From contig NZ_PYGF01000013.1 in the NCBI RefSeq assembly GCF_003014575.1, positions 55,551-119,550 of the forward strand: a stretch of DNA of 64,000 nucleotides, read 5' to 3'. This document shows, in pieces, positions 26,601 through 34,706 of the stretch; position 1 is the stretch's first letter; the number at the start of each line of letters is the position of its first letter. The stretch is from Cecembia rubra. GTDB lineage: Bacteria; Bacteroidota; Bacteroidia; Cytophagales; Cyclobacteriaceae. A program made the position numbers and the translations under genes. The notes under the pieces were generated by a model that was given only the letters and a program-made list of their open reading frames with translations, was not told the DNA's origin and did not search any database.

Positions 26601-27494
26601 TCCTTTATCCAAGATGGCGCGTTCAGCCCTACTTGCCGGGCCAATGGTCACTTTGGCAATATCCTTTATTCGCAAGGGCACATTGTTGTTTACCTTTACC
26701 ACGGCCTTTTCGATATCCTCTAAAGACTTTACATAACCCAATCCACGCACAATAAACTCCACTTGATTAATCTCCATTGTATTGGCCCCAATGTCCAGGT
26801 TGGATTGCTTGATAGCATTCATTACCTGCATCATGGACACATTATGCGCCTTCATGGCTACTGGGTCCAGGTCCACCTGATACTCTTTTACATGACCACC
26901 AATAGTCGCTACTTCGGCTACCCCTTCTGTTCCAGCAAGGCCATAGCGTACATAGTAATCCTGTATGCTGCGGAGTTCATGCAGATCCCAACCACCAGCA
27001 GGATTACCATTTTCATCCCTGCCTTCCAAAGTGTAAAAATACACTTGTCCAAGACCTGTAGCATCAGGTCCGAGCTTGGGTTGCACACCATCTGGCAACA
27101 AACCCGCCGGAAGGGAATTCAGCTTTTCCAGAATTCTGGAGCGGCTCCAATAGAATTCCACTTCGTCCTCAAAGATGATGTAGATGGAAGAAAAGCCAAA
27201 CATAGAAGTGCTTCGGATAGACTTGACTCCAGGCATTCCCAAAAGAGAAGTGGTCAAAGGATAAGTGATCTGATCCTCTACATCCTGTGGAGAGCGCCCC
27301 ATCCAATCTGTAAAGACAATCTGCTGATTTTCCCCGATGTCCGGAATGGCATCGACCGGCACAGGGTCATTAGGCAGGAATCCTGTGTTCCAATTGAAGG
27401 GGGCCGTCACAATCCCCCAGCCTATCACGAGCAAAAGAAGTATTACTGTGACCAGTTTATTTTCGAGAAAGAATTTGATGATGTTGTTGAGCAT
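23625..27494 (-). CDS. cusA: CusA/CzcA-family heavy-metal RND efflux pump
   Basis: A 1289-residue HME-RND inner-membrane pump. The N-terminal helix is followed by the signatures FTDWMGRSPQDVEDQITYPLT, VDLGIILNENI and GIATDDGVVMGTYL in the membrane halves. It uses proton flow to expel Cu+/Ag+ through CusB and TolC. It is about 240 residues longer than E. coli CusA; the extra length lies in added hydrophobic segments around 530-640, a charged periplasmic part around 790-880 (KEWWYDRRDGAIWDDERKYL) and a segment before the last helices. This long form is expected in Bacteroidota. Met residues are frequent in the periplasmic loops, in line with copper. Confidence 0.93.
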   Translation of the reverse strand: MLNNIIKFFLENKLVTVILLLLVIGWGIVTAPFNWNTGFLPNDPVPVDAIPDIGENQQIVFTDWMGRSPQDVEDQITYPLTTSLLGMPGVKSIRSTSMFGFSSIYIIFEDEVEFYWSRSRILEKLNSLPAGLLPDGVQPKLGPDATGLGQVYFYTLEGRDENGNPAGGWDLHELRSIQDYYVRYGLAGTEGVAEVATIGGHVKEYQVDLDPVAMKAHNVSMMQVMNAIKQSNLDIGANTMEINQVEFIVRGLGYVKSLEDIEKAVVKVNNNVPLRIKDIAKVTIGPASRAERAILDKGGAEAVGGVVVARYGDNPLQVIDALKTKIEEISPGLPSKTLEDGTVSKVTIVPFYDRSGLIKETLNTLNEAITLQILITIIVIMVMVYNLRASLLISALLPLAVLMCFIMMKYVGVDANIVALSGIAIAIGTMVDLGIILNENILRHLEESDNKKTKLQVIYEATTEVSSAILTAVMTTIVSFLPVFTLQAAEGKLFGPLAYTKTFALVAALIFTLVFMPAFAHWVFGAKLKSNNYKTILNALMALAGIILLFYFPWAGWVLLAFATNHLIHHFFPRQTQDGKFKNQLAMLIAVVAVSVLLATEWRPLGLAQSVFVNFLFIGLVVGFVLGAFALFIRYYERLLHWCLEHARLFLLIPLTIILLALNIWLGFGKIFGFVATGFDKIGVNIRTTAVWSGLVHSFPGMGKEFMPALNEGSFLLMPTSMPHSGVEANMQIVKQLDMLVQAIPEVDMVVGKAGRAESPLDPAPMSMYENIINYKTEYIQDENARKLRFKVDKEGNYLIQVNGKEWWYDRRDGAIWDDERKYLEEVQRKAVVRNIAKYLVPDEKRGQYFRQWRDEIQTPDDIWDEIQIRTSNLPGVTSAPKLQPIETRLVMLQTGMRAPMGMKVYGPNLETIENFSLKLESVLKEVPSVKSEAVFADRSLGKPYLEIDLDRTKLGRYGLNIADVQEFIEVAIGGMTLSTTVEGRERYAIRARYAREYRDDPEALRRILVTTPTGAQIPLGQLAEINYRPGPMMIRGENTFLVGYVLFDKRDGFAEGSVVDDARRFIQQKINSGELVVPSGVSYTFSGSYENQIRAEKRLAIVIPLCLAVIFLILYFQFRSTAMVLMIFSAIAMAFSGGFMMLWLYGQDWFLDFSFLGTNMRELFQMRTFNLSVAVWVGFIALFGIATDDGVVMGTYLKQSFERIRPENVKDVRKAVLEAGLKRVRPCLMTTATTLLALLPVLTSSGRGSDIMIPMAIPAFGGMTVALISLFIVPVLYGKYQEFRVKRN

Positions 27495-27548
27495 AGTTTC
27501 TTGGACTAAATGCTGTTTTTCTGATTGAACCTTTGATTTTTAGAATCA

Positions 27549-27582
27549 GATATTAATTGATATTCAGATACTTGTAGATATT
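27549..27582. repeat. GATATT element upstream of cusA
   Basis: GATATT at 27549 and 27559, GATACT at 27567 and GATATT at 27577: spacing 10-8-10. Bases 27567-27582 match the TolC copy in 15 of 16 positions and in the same orientation. It lies 55 bases before the cusA start. Confidence 0.75.
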
Positions 27583-27643
27583 AAATCCCAAAGTAAACCT
27601 ATTATTTTGATAAAAGGGAAATAGCCGATAAAGCTATGGCTAT

Positions 27644-27672
27644 ACCTGTCAGGTTTTGAAAACCTAACAGGT
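27644..27672. repeat. 29-bp REP-like palindrome upstream of cusA
   Basis: Two 14-base arms (ACCTGTCAGGTTTT and AAAACCTAACAGGT) around a single central base, with one wobble position. Palindromes of this type are dispersed in Bacteroidota genomes; I recall no function for them. Confidence 0.7.
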
Positions 27673-27751
27673 CTTCTAACTGTATCGACAAGCTAGAAGA
27701 ATTTGAATCTTTGTGCCTTCGTGGCAATCCCTTTCTACATAGGGTAAAAAA

Positions 27752-28132
27752 TCAAATCAGGAATACCTGACAAAAAATATAGATCGGAGCGTTTTGGAAT
27801 ATCGGAGGTGAGGAATCAGCAAATACTGTTATTTTATCCTCGGCTATAAAATGAACTGGAAATTCAAAGAAAATCCTGGCATTCAACAATTCAAAGCGCA
27901 GAGGTTGAAAATTAAAAAGATCTGATAACTTCTGATCAGTATTGGTCAATTCAAAATTTAACACATCTTCGCAGCAATCCGGCATAGGGACCTTGCTTTC
28001 ACAACAAGATTGGTAATCTAAAAGCAAGTTAAATCTTTGGAAGTCTTTCCCACAAAAATGCATAGAATAGCTCAACCCTGCGTTGAACAACACATAGAAA
28101 ACAAGTAGTGCTATTTTGGCAAATGACTTCAT
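27752..28132 (-). CDS. HYC_CC_PP family small exported protein
   Basis: A protein of about 126 residues with a signal peptide and the family's motif order: HFC at the start of the mature part, CC (YQSCCES), PDCCED, and a C-terminal SSPP. Members typically accompany copper or heavy-metal efflux genes in Bacteroidota; the Cys/His set suggests metal binding. The frame is open to a TTG at 28144, but I chose the ATG at 28132 because a perfect -7 element (TACATTTG, 28150-28157) would place the transcript start about there. It precedes cusA by 257 bases. A broken copy lies at 32046-32391. Confidence 0.8.
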   Translation of the reverse strand: MKSFAKIALLVFYVLFNAGLSYSMHFCGKDFQRFNLLLDYQSCCESKVPMPDCCEDVLNFELTNTDQKLSDLFNFQPLRFELLNARIFFEFPVHFIAEDKITVFADSSPPIFQNAPIYIFCQVFLI

Positions 28133-28149
28133 GAAGAATTTCAACGATA

Positions 28150-28157
28150 CAAATGTA
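28150..28157 (-). promoter_or_regulatory. -7 promoter element of the HYC_CC_PP gene
   Basis: On the minus strand TACATTTG is a perfect TAnnTTTG match, 18 bases before the ATG. The degraded copy of the gene keeps a matching TAAATTTG at the same place. Confidence 0.6.
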
Positions 28158-28316
28158 GGAAAGTTTTTAAGATTAAAGGTACTAATTAAATCAACAAAAC
28201 ATGAAATGAATTGATTTTTAAATCTCTACAAATCATATTAGGGTTAATGGAAATTTTAAAATCTCATACTTCAAGTCCAATTTAGTTCAAATCTTCAGAC
28301 TTGGACTTACTAAATG

Positions 28317-28353
28317 CAGTCTTCAGACTGCCTAAATTACAGTCTGAAGACTG
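28317..28353. repeat. Perfect 14-bp inverted repeat
   Basis: CAGTCTTCAGACTG and its reverse complement CAGTCTGAAGACTG are separated by nine bases. Each arm is itself almost a palindrome. There is no T-tract, so a terminator is less likely than a REP-like element. Confidence 0.7.
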
Positions 28354-28547
28354 TAAGTGTCACGGTCCAAGACAAAGTCTTGAACCAATAAGGATTATTT
28401 CCTTCAAAAGAAATACAAATTATTGATTTCTAAAACATTACCAACTCAAATTATAAACATTAAATTTTCAATTAACATAATTTTGGCTTTAAAACGAGGC
28501 TGAAAAAAGGACACTGAACCTATTTAAGTTCAATGTCCTTTTAAGTA

Positions 28548-28760
28548 TCACACAAGTCTCTCAATCTGAAACCCTACCTTTTTAACCGCAGATATTACAT
28601 CAGCCTCAACATCTATTGATCCTTCCACGGTAAGAACTTTGTCCGGGTTTTTTAAATCTACTTCCCAATTGTTAATACCTTGGGTATTGTTCAAATGGGG
28701 AGTTACTTTCTCAAGACAACCGCTGCATTTAATGGTTGTTTTAAATTGCATTTTGTTCAT
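28548..28760 (-). CDS. Heavy-metal-associated (HMA) domain protein, copper chaperone-like
   Basis: A 70-residue single HMA domain. The metal motif is IKCSGCLEKV (MxCxxC type, with Lys-Cys in place of Met-x-Cys), followed by INNWEVDL, a VLTVEGSIDVE strand and the last helix/strand. Such proteins carry Cu+ to P1B ATPases. The open frame reaches a TTG at 28802, but the ATG at 28760 directly precedes the domain (MNKMQFKTTIKC) and has an AAAGGGTAAAAG stretch upstream. It lies downstream of copA on the same strand. A broken homologue is at 34572-34706. Confidence 0.87.
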   Translation of the reverse strand: MNKMQFKTTIKCSGCLEKVTPHLNNTQGINNWEVDLKNPDKVLTVEGSIDVEADVISAVKKVGFQIERLV

Positions 28761-28833
28761 ACTTTTACCCTTTATTTGTTTTTTATTGTTTTTACTTATC
28801 AATCTATTTGTTCACAACCGAATGAGATTAATG

Positions 28834-28960
28834 GATATTAAGATATTCATGGATATTGGGATAATCATTGATATTAGGATATTTAGATATAGGGATATTG
28901 GGATAATAGTAACCTTAATTTGATAACCAATCCTCAATTTCAAAACCGATCCCAATATCC
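28834..28960. repeat. Long GATATT array with inverted partner, between copA and the HMA gene
   Basis: GATATT or one-base variants start at 28834, 28842, 28852, 28860, 28870, 28878, 28886, 28894 and 28902: steps of 8 or 10 bases. The 12-mer GGATATTGGGAT at 28893-28904 has its exact reverse complement at 28949-28960, and further inverted ATCCATTA matches follow to about 28985. It extends the same repeat family seen around the four-helix-bundle gene. Confidence 0.8.
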
Positions 28961-29044
28961 ATTAGTATCACGTATCCATTAATATTTAAATCCTTAAAAT
29001 AACTTCTCACCTTAGCTTTTGCCTATCGTTTAAATCAATTTCTA

Positions 29045-31285
29045 TCACAACTCCCTATACTTTAACCTTAAACTATTTGCAACAACAGATACAGAACTGA
29101 AAGCCATTGCTGCTCCGGCTATCATGGGATCCAACAGGAAACCATTGATAGGATACAATACACCCGCTGCTATCGGAATACCGATTACATTGTAAATAAA
29201 TGCCCAAAAGAGATTCTGCCTGATTCCCTTTACTGTTAGGGAAGACAACTTCAAGGCTTTGGGAATGGATTCCAGGTTGGAAGTGATCAAGGTCATCTTG
29301 GCCACATCCATCGCAATGTCAGTGCCATGTCCCATGGCAATACTTACATCCGCTTGGGCCAAGGCATGGGAGTCATTGATACCGTCACCGACCATAGCTA
29401 CAATTTTCCCCTTTGATTGGAGTTCTTGCACAAAATCAGCCTTTTCAGAGGGCAATACCTCTCCTTTGAAAGAGGTCAATCCGACTTCTTTTGCCACAGC
29501 CTCAGCGGTTTGATTGTTGTCACCTGTCAACATGTAAACTTCAATTCCCCTTTTTCTAAGTTTTTCAATAGCTGTTTTGGAAGTAGGTTTGATTTTGTCT
29601 GCAATGGCTATAACAGCAAGTACAGATTTTTCATCAGTATAAAAGATGACCGTTTTAGCTTCATTTTGCCACCTTTCGGCAATGGCTTGGGTGTTTTCAG
29701 AGATCGCAATATTTTGCTTCTTTATCAATTTTAAATTCCCGATAAAATATAAATTACCAAGATGATCCTTTGCCATAGCTCCCATGCCGGTTATACTATC
29801 GAAACCTGTAATTTCAGCAGGTTTTACGCCTTCCTCTTTCAGCTTTTTTACAACAGCTTCAGCCAAAGGGTGCTCTGATTGCGCTTCTATCGCCAAGAGT
29901 ATGGACGCAAGTTCTGGTTTGTCTTTAAAATTGCTTTCCCAATGTAAATTGGTGATAGTTGGTTTGCCTTCTGTAATGGTTCCTGTCTTGTCTAGTACAA
30001 CAGCATTTACTTTATGACCCAACTCCAAACTCTCTGCATCTTTGATTAGAATATTATTTTCTGCGCCTTTACCTACTCCAACCATGATCGCTGTAGGTGT
30101 GGCCAGACCGAGGGCACAAGGACATGCAATAACCAATACAGCCACTGAAGTAAGTAAAGCTTGGGTAAATGCGTCATCCCCACCCAAAATCATCCAGGTA
30201 ATAAAAGTGACGATTGAAATTCCGATAACAATTGGGACAAAGATACTTGCTATTTTATCAACAAGTTTCTGAACAGGAGCTTTACTTCCCTGTGCCTCCT
30301 GTACCATTTTAATGATCTGGGAAAGTAAGGTTTCTCCTCCAACCTTCTCCGCTTCGAACTGGAAACTGCCTTTTTGATTGACAGTACCTGCAAATACTTT
30401 ATCGCCAGATGTTTTGGAAACCGGAACAGGTTCCCCTGTGATCATACTTTCATCCACGTAGGAGTTACCTGTTTTGACCACACCATCTACAGGAATTTTC
30501 TCTCCCGGCCTTACCACTATTGTAAAACCTTTTTGGACTGCTGAAATTGGAATCTCTTGTTCTTCTCCGTTAATTATGGCTTTCAAAGTTTTGGGTTGGA
30601 GTCCCATTAATTTTTTTATTGCAGAAGAAGTATTGGATTTTGCCTTTTCTTCAAGAAGCTTTCCTAAAGAAATAAACGTAATGATGACCACCGCTGCCTC
30701 ATAATATACATGGGGATGTATGCCCCGCTGATGCCAAAAGTCGGGGAAGATAGTATTGAAAAAGCTGAACAAAAAGGCTGTCCCTGTACTTAATGCAACT
30801 AAGGTATCCATATTGGATTTCCCATGCTTTGCCTGCTTCCAGGCATTGATATAAAAGCTCCTGCCAAAATAAAACAAAATAGGGATGGTAAATACCAGAG
30901 AAATCCACCTTCCTGCATTCCAGTCCATGTAGAACATCCCGATAATGAAAACAGGCAAAGTCAATATTGCAGACCAAATGGTTCGCTTTTTTACATCTTG
31001 ATAATGTTCCTGTTGTAATTCTTCCTGTGCTGCTGAAGGGTCATCTTCATTGATCAAAAGATCATATCCTACGCTTCTGAGTGCATTCTGTAGATCCTCA
31101 GGTTTTAACCTTTGGTCATACTCGACCAATACTGTATTGCTTGCAAAGTTTACACTTGCCTTGGAAACACCATGCGTATGTGACAGTACAGACTCTACGC
31201 TGGAAGCACATGCGGCACATGACATGCCTGTGACCGGAAAAGTCTCCTTTTTTATTTTCCTGTTTTCAACAACTCTAGTACCCAT
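29045..31285 (-). CDS. copA: Copper-translocating P1B-type ATPase
   Basis: A 746-residue Cu+ exporter. An N-terminal HMA domain carries MSCAAC (21-26). Eight membrane helices follow, with the CPC ion-binding motif ([12 protein letters not shown]), phosphorylation site DKTGT, the P1B nucleotide-binding HP in [13 protein letters not shown] and [10 protein letters not shown]. The last helices hold the [12 protein letters not shown] sequence of the Cu+ subgroup (P1B-1). It pumps Cu+ from cytoplasm to periplasm for the Cus system. It is 89 bases downstream of the AraC/HMA regulator gene, with a palindrome and a promoter-like box in the gap. Confidence 0.96.
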   Translation of the reverse strand: MGTRVVENRKIKKETFPVTGMSCAACASSVESVLSHTHGVSKASVNFASNTVLVEYDQRLKPEDLQNALRSVGYDLLINEDDPSAAQEELQQEHYQDVKKRTIWSAILTLPVFIIGMFYMDWNAGRWISLVFTIPILFYFGRSFYINAWKQAKHGKSNMDTLVALSTGTAFLFSFFNTIFPDFWHQRGIHPHVYYEAAVVIITFISLGKLLEEKAKSNTSSAIKKLMGLQPKTLKAIINGEEQEIPISAVQKGFTIVVRPGEKIPVDGVVKTGNSYVDESMITGEPVPVSKTSGDKVFAGTVNQKGSFQFEAEKVGGETLLSQIIKMVQEAQGSKAPVQKLVDKIASIFVPIVIGISIVTFITWMILGGDDAFTQALLTSVAVLVIACPCALGLATPTAIMVGVGKGAENNILIKDAESLELGHKVNAVVLDKTGTITEGKPTITNLHWESNFKDKPELASILLAIEAQSEHPLAEAVVKKLKEEGVKPAEITGFDSITGMGAMAKDHLGNLYFIGNLKLIKKQNIAISENTQAIAERWQNEAKTVIFYTDEKSVLAVIAIADKIKPTSKTAIEKLRKRGIEVYMLTGDNNQTAEAVAKEVGLTSFKGEVLPSEKADFVQELQSKGKIVAMVGDGINDSHALAQADVSIAMGHGTDIAMDVAKMTLITSNLESIPKALKLSSLTVKGIRQNLFWAFIYNVIGIPIAAGVLYPINGFLLDPMIAGAAMAFSSVSVVANSLRLKYREL

Positions 31286-31311
31286 TTTATTGCATTTTAA
31301 AATTCTGATAC

Positions 31312-31327
31312 AAAGTTGCTCAACTTT
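31312..31327 (-). promoter_or_regulatory. Palindrome overlapping the candidate copA promoter
   Basis: A perfect 7+7 inverted repeat, AAAGTTG-CT-CAACTTT, 27 bases upstream of the copA ATG. On the minus strand its right part is CAACTTTG, one mismatch from TAnnTTTG, so a bound protein would cover the -7 box. The AraC/HMA protein encoded next door is the obvious candidate, by inference. Confidence 0.4.
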
Positions 31328-31374
31328 TCCCGTATTGGTCTTATGTAATTTTGTGGTAGATTTTTGAGATTTTG

Positions 31375-31941
31375 CTACAAGCTGTCCAGGTGTTTATGTC
31401 CAGGGCCACGCAACTTTTTAAATTCGGTTGGTGTCATTCCGGTCTCTTTCTTAAATTGAGTTGACAGGTAAGCCACACTGGAATAACCTAATTGGTAAGC
31501 AATTTGGGTGAGGGATAATTCATTATAATACAAAAGCTCTTTTACTTTTTCAATTCTTAGTTTGGTGATATATTTTTCAATTGTAATCCCCTCAACGGAC
31601 GAAAAAAGACGGCTCAAGTAGGAATATTCATGATTTAATTTATCAGAGAGAAAGGCTGAAAAATTGACATTTAAATACTCGGTACTGTAATGAATTTGTT
31701 CAATAAGGGTAGTTTTGATTTTGGAAACGAGAGAGGAGTTTCCAGGTTCTAAAATTTCAAATCCAAAATTCTTGAGCTGAATTTCCAATTGATTCAAATC
31801 ACCTTTAGATAAAGGTTGGTTGAGATCAATCTGTCCCAAATTGACACTGACATAATCTATTTTCAGTTCTTCTAGAATTGATTTGACAGCCATGATACAC
31901 CTAGGGCAAACCATGTTTTTTATATAAAAACTTTCGATCAT
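31375..31941 (-). CDS. AraC family regulator with N-terminal HMA-like metal-binding domain
   Basis: About 188 residues. The N-terminal 70 residues form an HMA-like fold with the CxxC of NMVCPRC and a FGFEIL end. The C-terminal half (about 95-185) is an AraC DNA-binding domain with two HTH motifs ([35 protein letters not shown]). A metal sensor joined to AraC and placed beside copA suggests Cu-responsive control of the cluster. The frame extends to a TTG at 31962 and ATGs at 31959 and 31944; a perfect -7 element at 31973-31980 favours starts at 31944 or 31941. Confidence 0.85.
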   Translation of the reverse strand: MIESFYIKNMVCPRCIMAVKSILEELKIDYVSVNLGQIDLNQPLSKGDLNQLEIQLKNFGFEILEPGNSSLVSKIKTTLIEQIHYSTEYLNVNFSAFLSDKLNHEYSYLSRLFSSVEGITIEKYITKLRIEKVKELLYYNELSLTQIAYQLGYSSVAYLSTQFKKETGMTPTEFKKLRGPGHKHLDSL

Positions 31942-31972
31942 CATTTTGATTAATGTCATCAATATTTACTTG

Positions 31973-31980
31973 CAAAGGTA
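31973..31980 (-). promoter_or_regulatory. -7 promoter element of the AraC/HMA gene
   Basis: Minus-strand TACCTTTG matches TAnnTTTG exactly. A transcript start about 7 bases on would leave room for a leader only if translation begins at 31944 or 31941. Confidence 0.55.
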
Positions 31981-32045
31981 AAAATAGATACTGCTTTAAG
32001 TTTTATAATATTTTGTCTCCCTCTTTCAATTTTTGGCAGTAAGAT

Positions 32046-32391
32046 TTAAACCAGAGTATCGTGAAATTTGAGAGGTGAGGAATCAGAGAACCAATTTTTC
32101 TTTCTCCTTGACAATCACACCATTCAATTCAAACATGGAGATAAAAACCTCTATTTACTGAGGCTGCAAATCTAAAACATCGGAAACTTGCTGATCTATG
32201 TTGGGACGTTCAAGATTGGAAATGTGATCAAATCAACATGGTATTGGTGTATTGGACTCGCGGCAGGATTTATACTCTGCAAAAACATTAATCCTCTGAA
32301 AATCATCTTCACAGAAATGCATGGAATAGCTCAACCCTGCGTTGAAAAACACATAAAAAACAAGGAGTGATATTTTGACGAATGACTTCAC
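32046..32391 (-). pseudogene. Degraded second copy of the HYC_CC_PP gene
   Basis: Read on the minus strand from a GTG at 32391 (ATG in the intact copy), the frame gives FYVFFNAGLSYSMHFCEDDF, nearly the same as the gene at 27752-28132. Decay is clear: the CC pair is now CR, a TGA replaces the second Cys of PDCC, a TAA follows later, and a one-base shift near an A-run is needed to reach the last motif DSSPL. The promoter-side sequence is also conserved. DNA identity is obvious over the first 100 bases. This is a pseudogene left by duplication. Confidence 0.88.
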
Positions 32392-32612
32392 GAGAAATAA
32401 TTACGCTACAAATTTATGAAGGTTCTGTTTAGTGAATGTATAGAATTATTGTTGGAGTTTCAAAATTCATATTGAAACCTTAAACCCCAATGCCTTGCCG
32501 AACCGTCTGAAATGATAGTAGAGTGGACCATATCTCCTGAAGTTCCTTCATACTTCAATTCCTTTTATTCTTCAATACAAATCTCTACATGGAAAGACGA
32601 AATCATGGAAAA
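32392..32612. other. Spacer between the HYC_CC_PP pseudogene and the outer-membrane gene
   Basis: About 220 bases. The first 30 match the promoter region of the intact HYC_CC_PP gene (TAAATTTG box kept). The rest shows no coding pattern. Confidence 0.5.
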
Positions 32613-33326
32613 CTAGAATCTATAACAAAATAAAACCTGATAAAAAGGTGTGATACCTGATTGCAAGGATTTGACAGTGCTGTTTTCATAGCTGATGATA
32701 ATGTTATCTTCATTAAAAGTCGATACGTAATCGGTATCCTGCTTTTGATGGGAGTATATAGTTTGCAAACTACTTTCTACTGAGATGGCAAAATTGTTGC
32801 CCAACTGGTGAGTATAACCCAGAATTCCTGCAAACCTCAAATTTGTTTCGCGATAGTAGTCATGCACGACTACATTCCAGCCAAAGTCCCCTGTGTAATC
32901 TTTGAGATTTACCTTCCTTAAATATCCAAGATCTGCACCAAAGTAAACTGAACTCTTGTCAAATATCAGGAGCTCTCTTTGTATACCTGCAGAAACAAAA
33001 AAGGAGTTGACACGGTAATCAAGACCAACTTTATCCTCATTGAATGCAGAGTCAAGGTAAGCATATCCTTCCGCCCCCAACCGCAACCGTAGACTGGTTT
33101 TTTTGGGAGCTTGGGGATTCAACATAAACCTCCCAAAAAGCGAATAGGCAGGAAGATCATTTTTATCAATCAAGGAAAGCGCATCTAAACCTATTTCCCA
33201 CCTGGGAATCCTGTCGCTAACTTGGGCATAGGACTGCTGTTGGATTGAATACAATATCAAAATTATAAGAAAAAAAGCCCTAATAACGTTTTTTGATAAT
33301 TCAGAACTCACGATTACGTATTTCAT
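32613..33326 (-). CDS. Outer-membrane beta-barrel-like protein, paralogue A
   Basis: A 237-residue exported protein: an N-terminal hydrophobic segment ending in QSYAQ, then alternating strands and a final aromatic residue (FCYRF) as in outer-membrane barrels. It is clearly paralogous to the 220-residue product at 33754-34416: both start the mature part with RWEIGLDALSL / RWEVGIDVLPL, continue with L-P-AYSLFGR / L-PSYSVFGR and end with ITPFYQVLFCYRF / VLPFYQILLTINF. The function is not recognised. The start could also be at a later codon since residues 1-14 precede the signal core. Confidence 0.7.
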   Translation of the reverse strand: MKYVIVSSELSKNVIRAFFLIILILYSIQQQSYAQVSDRIPRWEIGLDALSLIDKNDLPAYSLFGRFMLNPQAPKKTSLRLRLGAEGYAYLDSAFNEDKVGLDYRVNSFFVSAGIQRELLIFDKSSVYFGADLGYLRKVNLKDYTGDFGWNVVVHDYYRETNLRFAGILGYTHQLGNNFAISVESSLQTIYSHQKQDTDYVSTFNEDNIIISYENSTVKSLQSGITPFYQVLFCYRF

Positions 33327-33349
33327 CTTTGTAATTTATTCCTCTATTT

Positions 33350-33751
33350 TTAATTGAGTCTTATTATTGACATTACGTGATATGAGTTTTGAGACTCAAA
33401 ATTCCTATTAAATAAACTGTTGTTACATGACCCTAAGGTAATTTTTACTTTGGCTCCCTGGCTCTCTGTTTTTTGATTCCCCCAAGTAACCAACACCGCA
33501 TCAAGTGTTTGATTTATACTAGTAGTTGCACCACCGTTTCCAGTGACACTTACACTTCTCGTACTACAAATGGGGGAATTAACATTGTCATCATCAATTT
33601 TATATCCTAAACTAAATGATGTTTGCTCCCCATACCAAAATGGAGATGACCCATATGGGGTAAATATAACATCAGGTTTTGGTGGATCTGTTTGTGAAAC
33701 TGATGTATAACTTATCAAAAAAAATATAAAATAGGTAAAAGCTTTTTTCAT
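33350..33751 (-). CDS. Small exported protein between two barrel paralogues
   Basis: A 133-residue protein with a signal peptide ending at SVSQ. The mature part is rich in Ser, Thr, Asn and Gly and in short strands, compatible with an Ig- or PKD-like fold. It holds two Cys residues (PICSTRS and LGSCNNS) that could form a disulfide. No family was recognised. It lies 2 bases from the upstream barrel gene and 23 bases from the downstream one, all on the minus strand, so the three form one operon. Confidence 0.65.
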   Translation of the reverse strand: MKKAFTYFIFFLISYTSVSQTDPPKPDVIFTPYGSSPFWYGEQTSFSLGYKIDDDNVNSPICSTRSVSVTGNGGATTSINQTLDAVLVTWGNQKTESQGAKVKITLGSCNNSLFNRNFESQNSYHVMSIIRLN

Positions 33752-33753
33752 AA

Positions 33754-34416
33754 TTAAAAATTTATAGTTAACAATATTTGATAGAATGGTAATACTCCAA
33801 AATCTATTTTATTAGAAGATACTGAGCCCCATGAGATCGAATCTCCCTCTTGGGTTTCTGTCAAGTAATCTTCATTCTTGTAAGTCCTTCCTGCGAAGAG
33901 ACCTGATTCAAAAGAAACTTTTATTTGGCTAATGGGTTTGTAACTGAACCCCATTAATACATTCATATTCATAGAAAAATTAGTTCTGTCTGTTGTATAT
34001 AACATCATCGTTTTCTCAGAAAAGTAAAACGCACTTATTGTTTGTGCTCTCCTTATGAAATTCAAGTCTCCTCCCAAGTACATTGAATGCTTAGCGGAGC
34101 TAACAAAATCCTTTTGGTATCCTAGTGAAAATAAAGTATTGGCCACTTTATCATCAACCAAAGTATAAAATTCATCTGGTGTTTTCTTCTCTAAATTCTG
34201 AATTTGGTACCCAACTCTTGCCCTTATAAAACATTCCCTTTCAGCGCTTGGGTTTAACTGATACCTCCCAAAAACAGAATAGGAAGGTAGTTGGTTTTTG
34301 GAAAAAAGTGGTAGGACATCTATTCCTACTTCCCACCTTTTACTATCCTGTTGTCCATAGACGGATAGTATAAAAAAACATGGCAATACTACCAAAACAA
34401 AGGTTTTAAATTTCAT
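33754..34416 (-). CDS. Outer-membrane beta-barrel-like protein, paralogue B
   Basis: A 220-residue exported protein (signal peptide ending near SVYGQQ) with barrel-like strands such as NMNVLMGFSYKPISQIKVSFESGLFAG and a terminal Phe. It is the first gene of the three-gene operon and a paralogue of the last gene. The region is AT-rich compared with the copper genes. The operon lies between two decayed genes and so appears inserted. Function unknown. Confidence 0.7.
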   Translation of the reverse strand: MKFKTFVLVVLPCFFILSVYGQQDSKRWEVGIDVLPLFSKNQLPSYSVFGRYQLNPSAERECFIRARVGYQIQNLEKKTPDEFYTLVDDKVANTLFSLGYQKDFVSSAKHSMYLGGDLNFIRRAQTISAFYFSEKTMMLYTTDRTNFSMNMNVLMGFSYKPISQIKVSFESGLFAGRTYKNEDYLTETQEGDSISWGSVSSNKIDFGVLPFYQILLTINF

Positions 34417-34571
34417 TTGTTCAACTGTTGAGTTATTATGTACTTTAATATCAATTAAAATAAACTACTATACCTAAATAAATAAAAAAAATAACCCTAA
34501 GATCATAGTAATCAATAACTTAAATTTTCTTCTATTAAAATCATCCTTATCTAAAAATCAGATATCATGCC
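34417..34571. other. AT-rich spacer upstream of paralogue B
   Basis: Very AT-rich, with A-runs near 34485, and probably the promoter region of the three-gene minus-strand operon. No exact -7 match was found. Confidence 0.4.
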
Positions 34572-34706
34572 TTATTTTGTTATTTTGGATCCTTCCACGG
34601 TCACTACTTTTGATTGGGTTTTGAAGATATACTTTTTAAGAGTTCCCATTCTTAATTTTTCCCAGTTGTGGGATATCTTCTCCGGGCAACCGTTTCAAAT
34701 GAAAGT
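34572..34706 (-). pseudogene. Degraded HMA-domain gene remnant
   Basis: The minus-strand frame reads TFI*NGCPEKISHNWEKL ... KVVTVEGSK and ends at TAA. It aligns with TIKCSGCLEKVTPHLNN ... KVLTVEGSI of the intact HMA gene at 28548-28760. The first metal Cys has become part of a stop codon, and the C-terminal 20 or so residues are gone. The DNA word GATCCTTCCACGGT is shared exactly. With the HYC_CC_PP pseudogene it makes up the decayed copy of a two-gene unit. Confidence 0.82.

Larger units (their letters stand above)
28133..28547. other. Spacer between HYC_CC_PP and HMA genes with a large structured repeat
   Basis: About 415 bases. The part 28275-28385 holds nested inverted repeats: a perfect 14-bp pair (28317-28330 with 28340-28353, 9-base loop), and outer segments around ACTTGGAC/GTCCAAG. 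This has the look of a REP-like cluster. The remainder is AT-rich without further signals apart from the promoter of the HYC_CC_PP gene. Confidence 0.55.

Noticed and set aside
28639..28923. 94-codon plus-strand open frame over the HMA gene
   Set aside because: First half is antisense to the HMA gene; second half is only the translation of the GATATT array.
28834..28960. CRISPR array
   Set aside because: Units are 6-8 bases with 2-4 base gaps; there are no 25-40 base repeats, no unique spacers and no cas genes.
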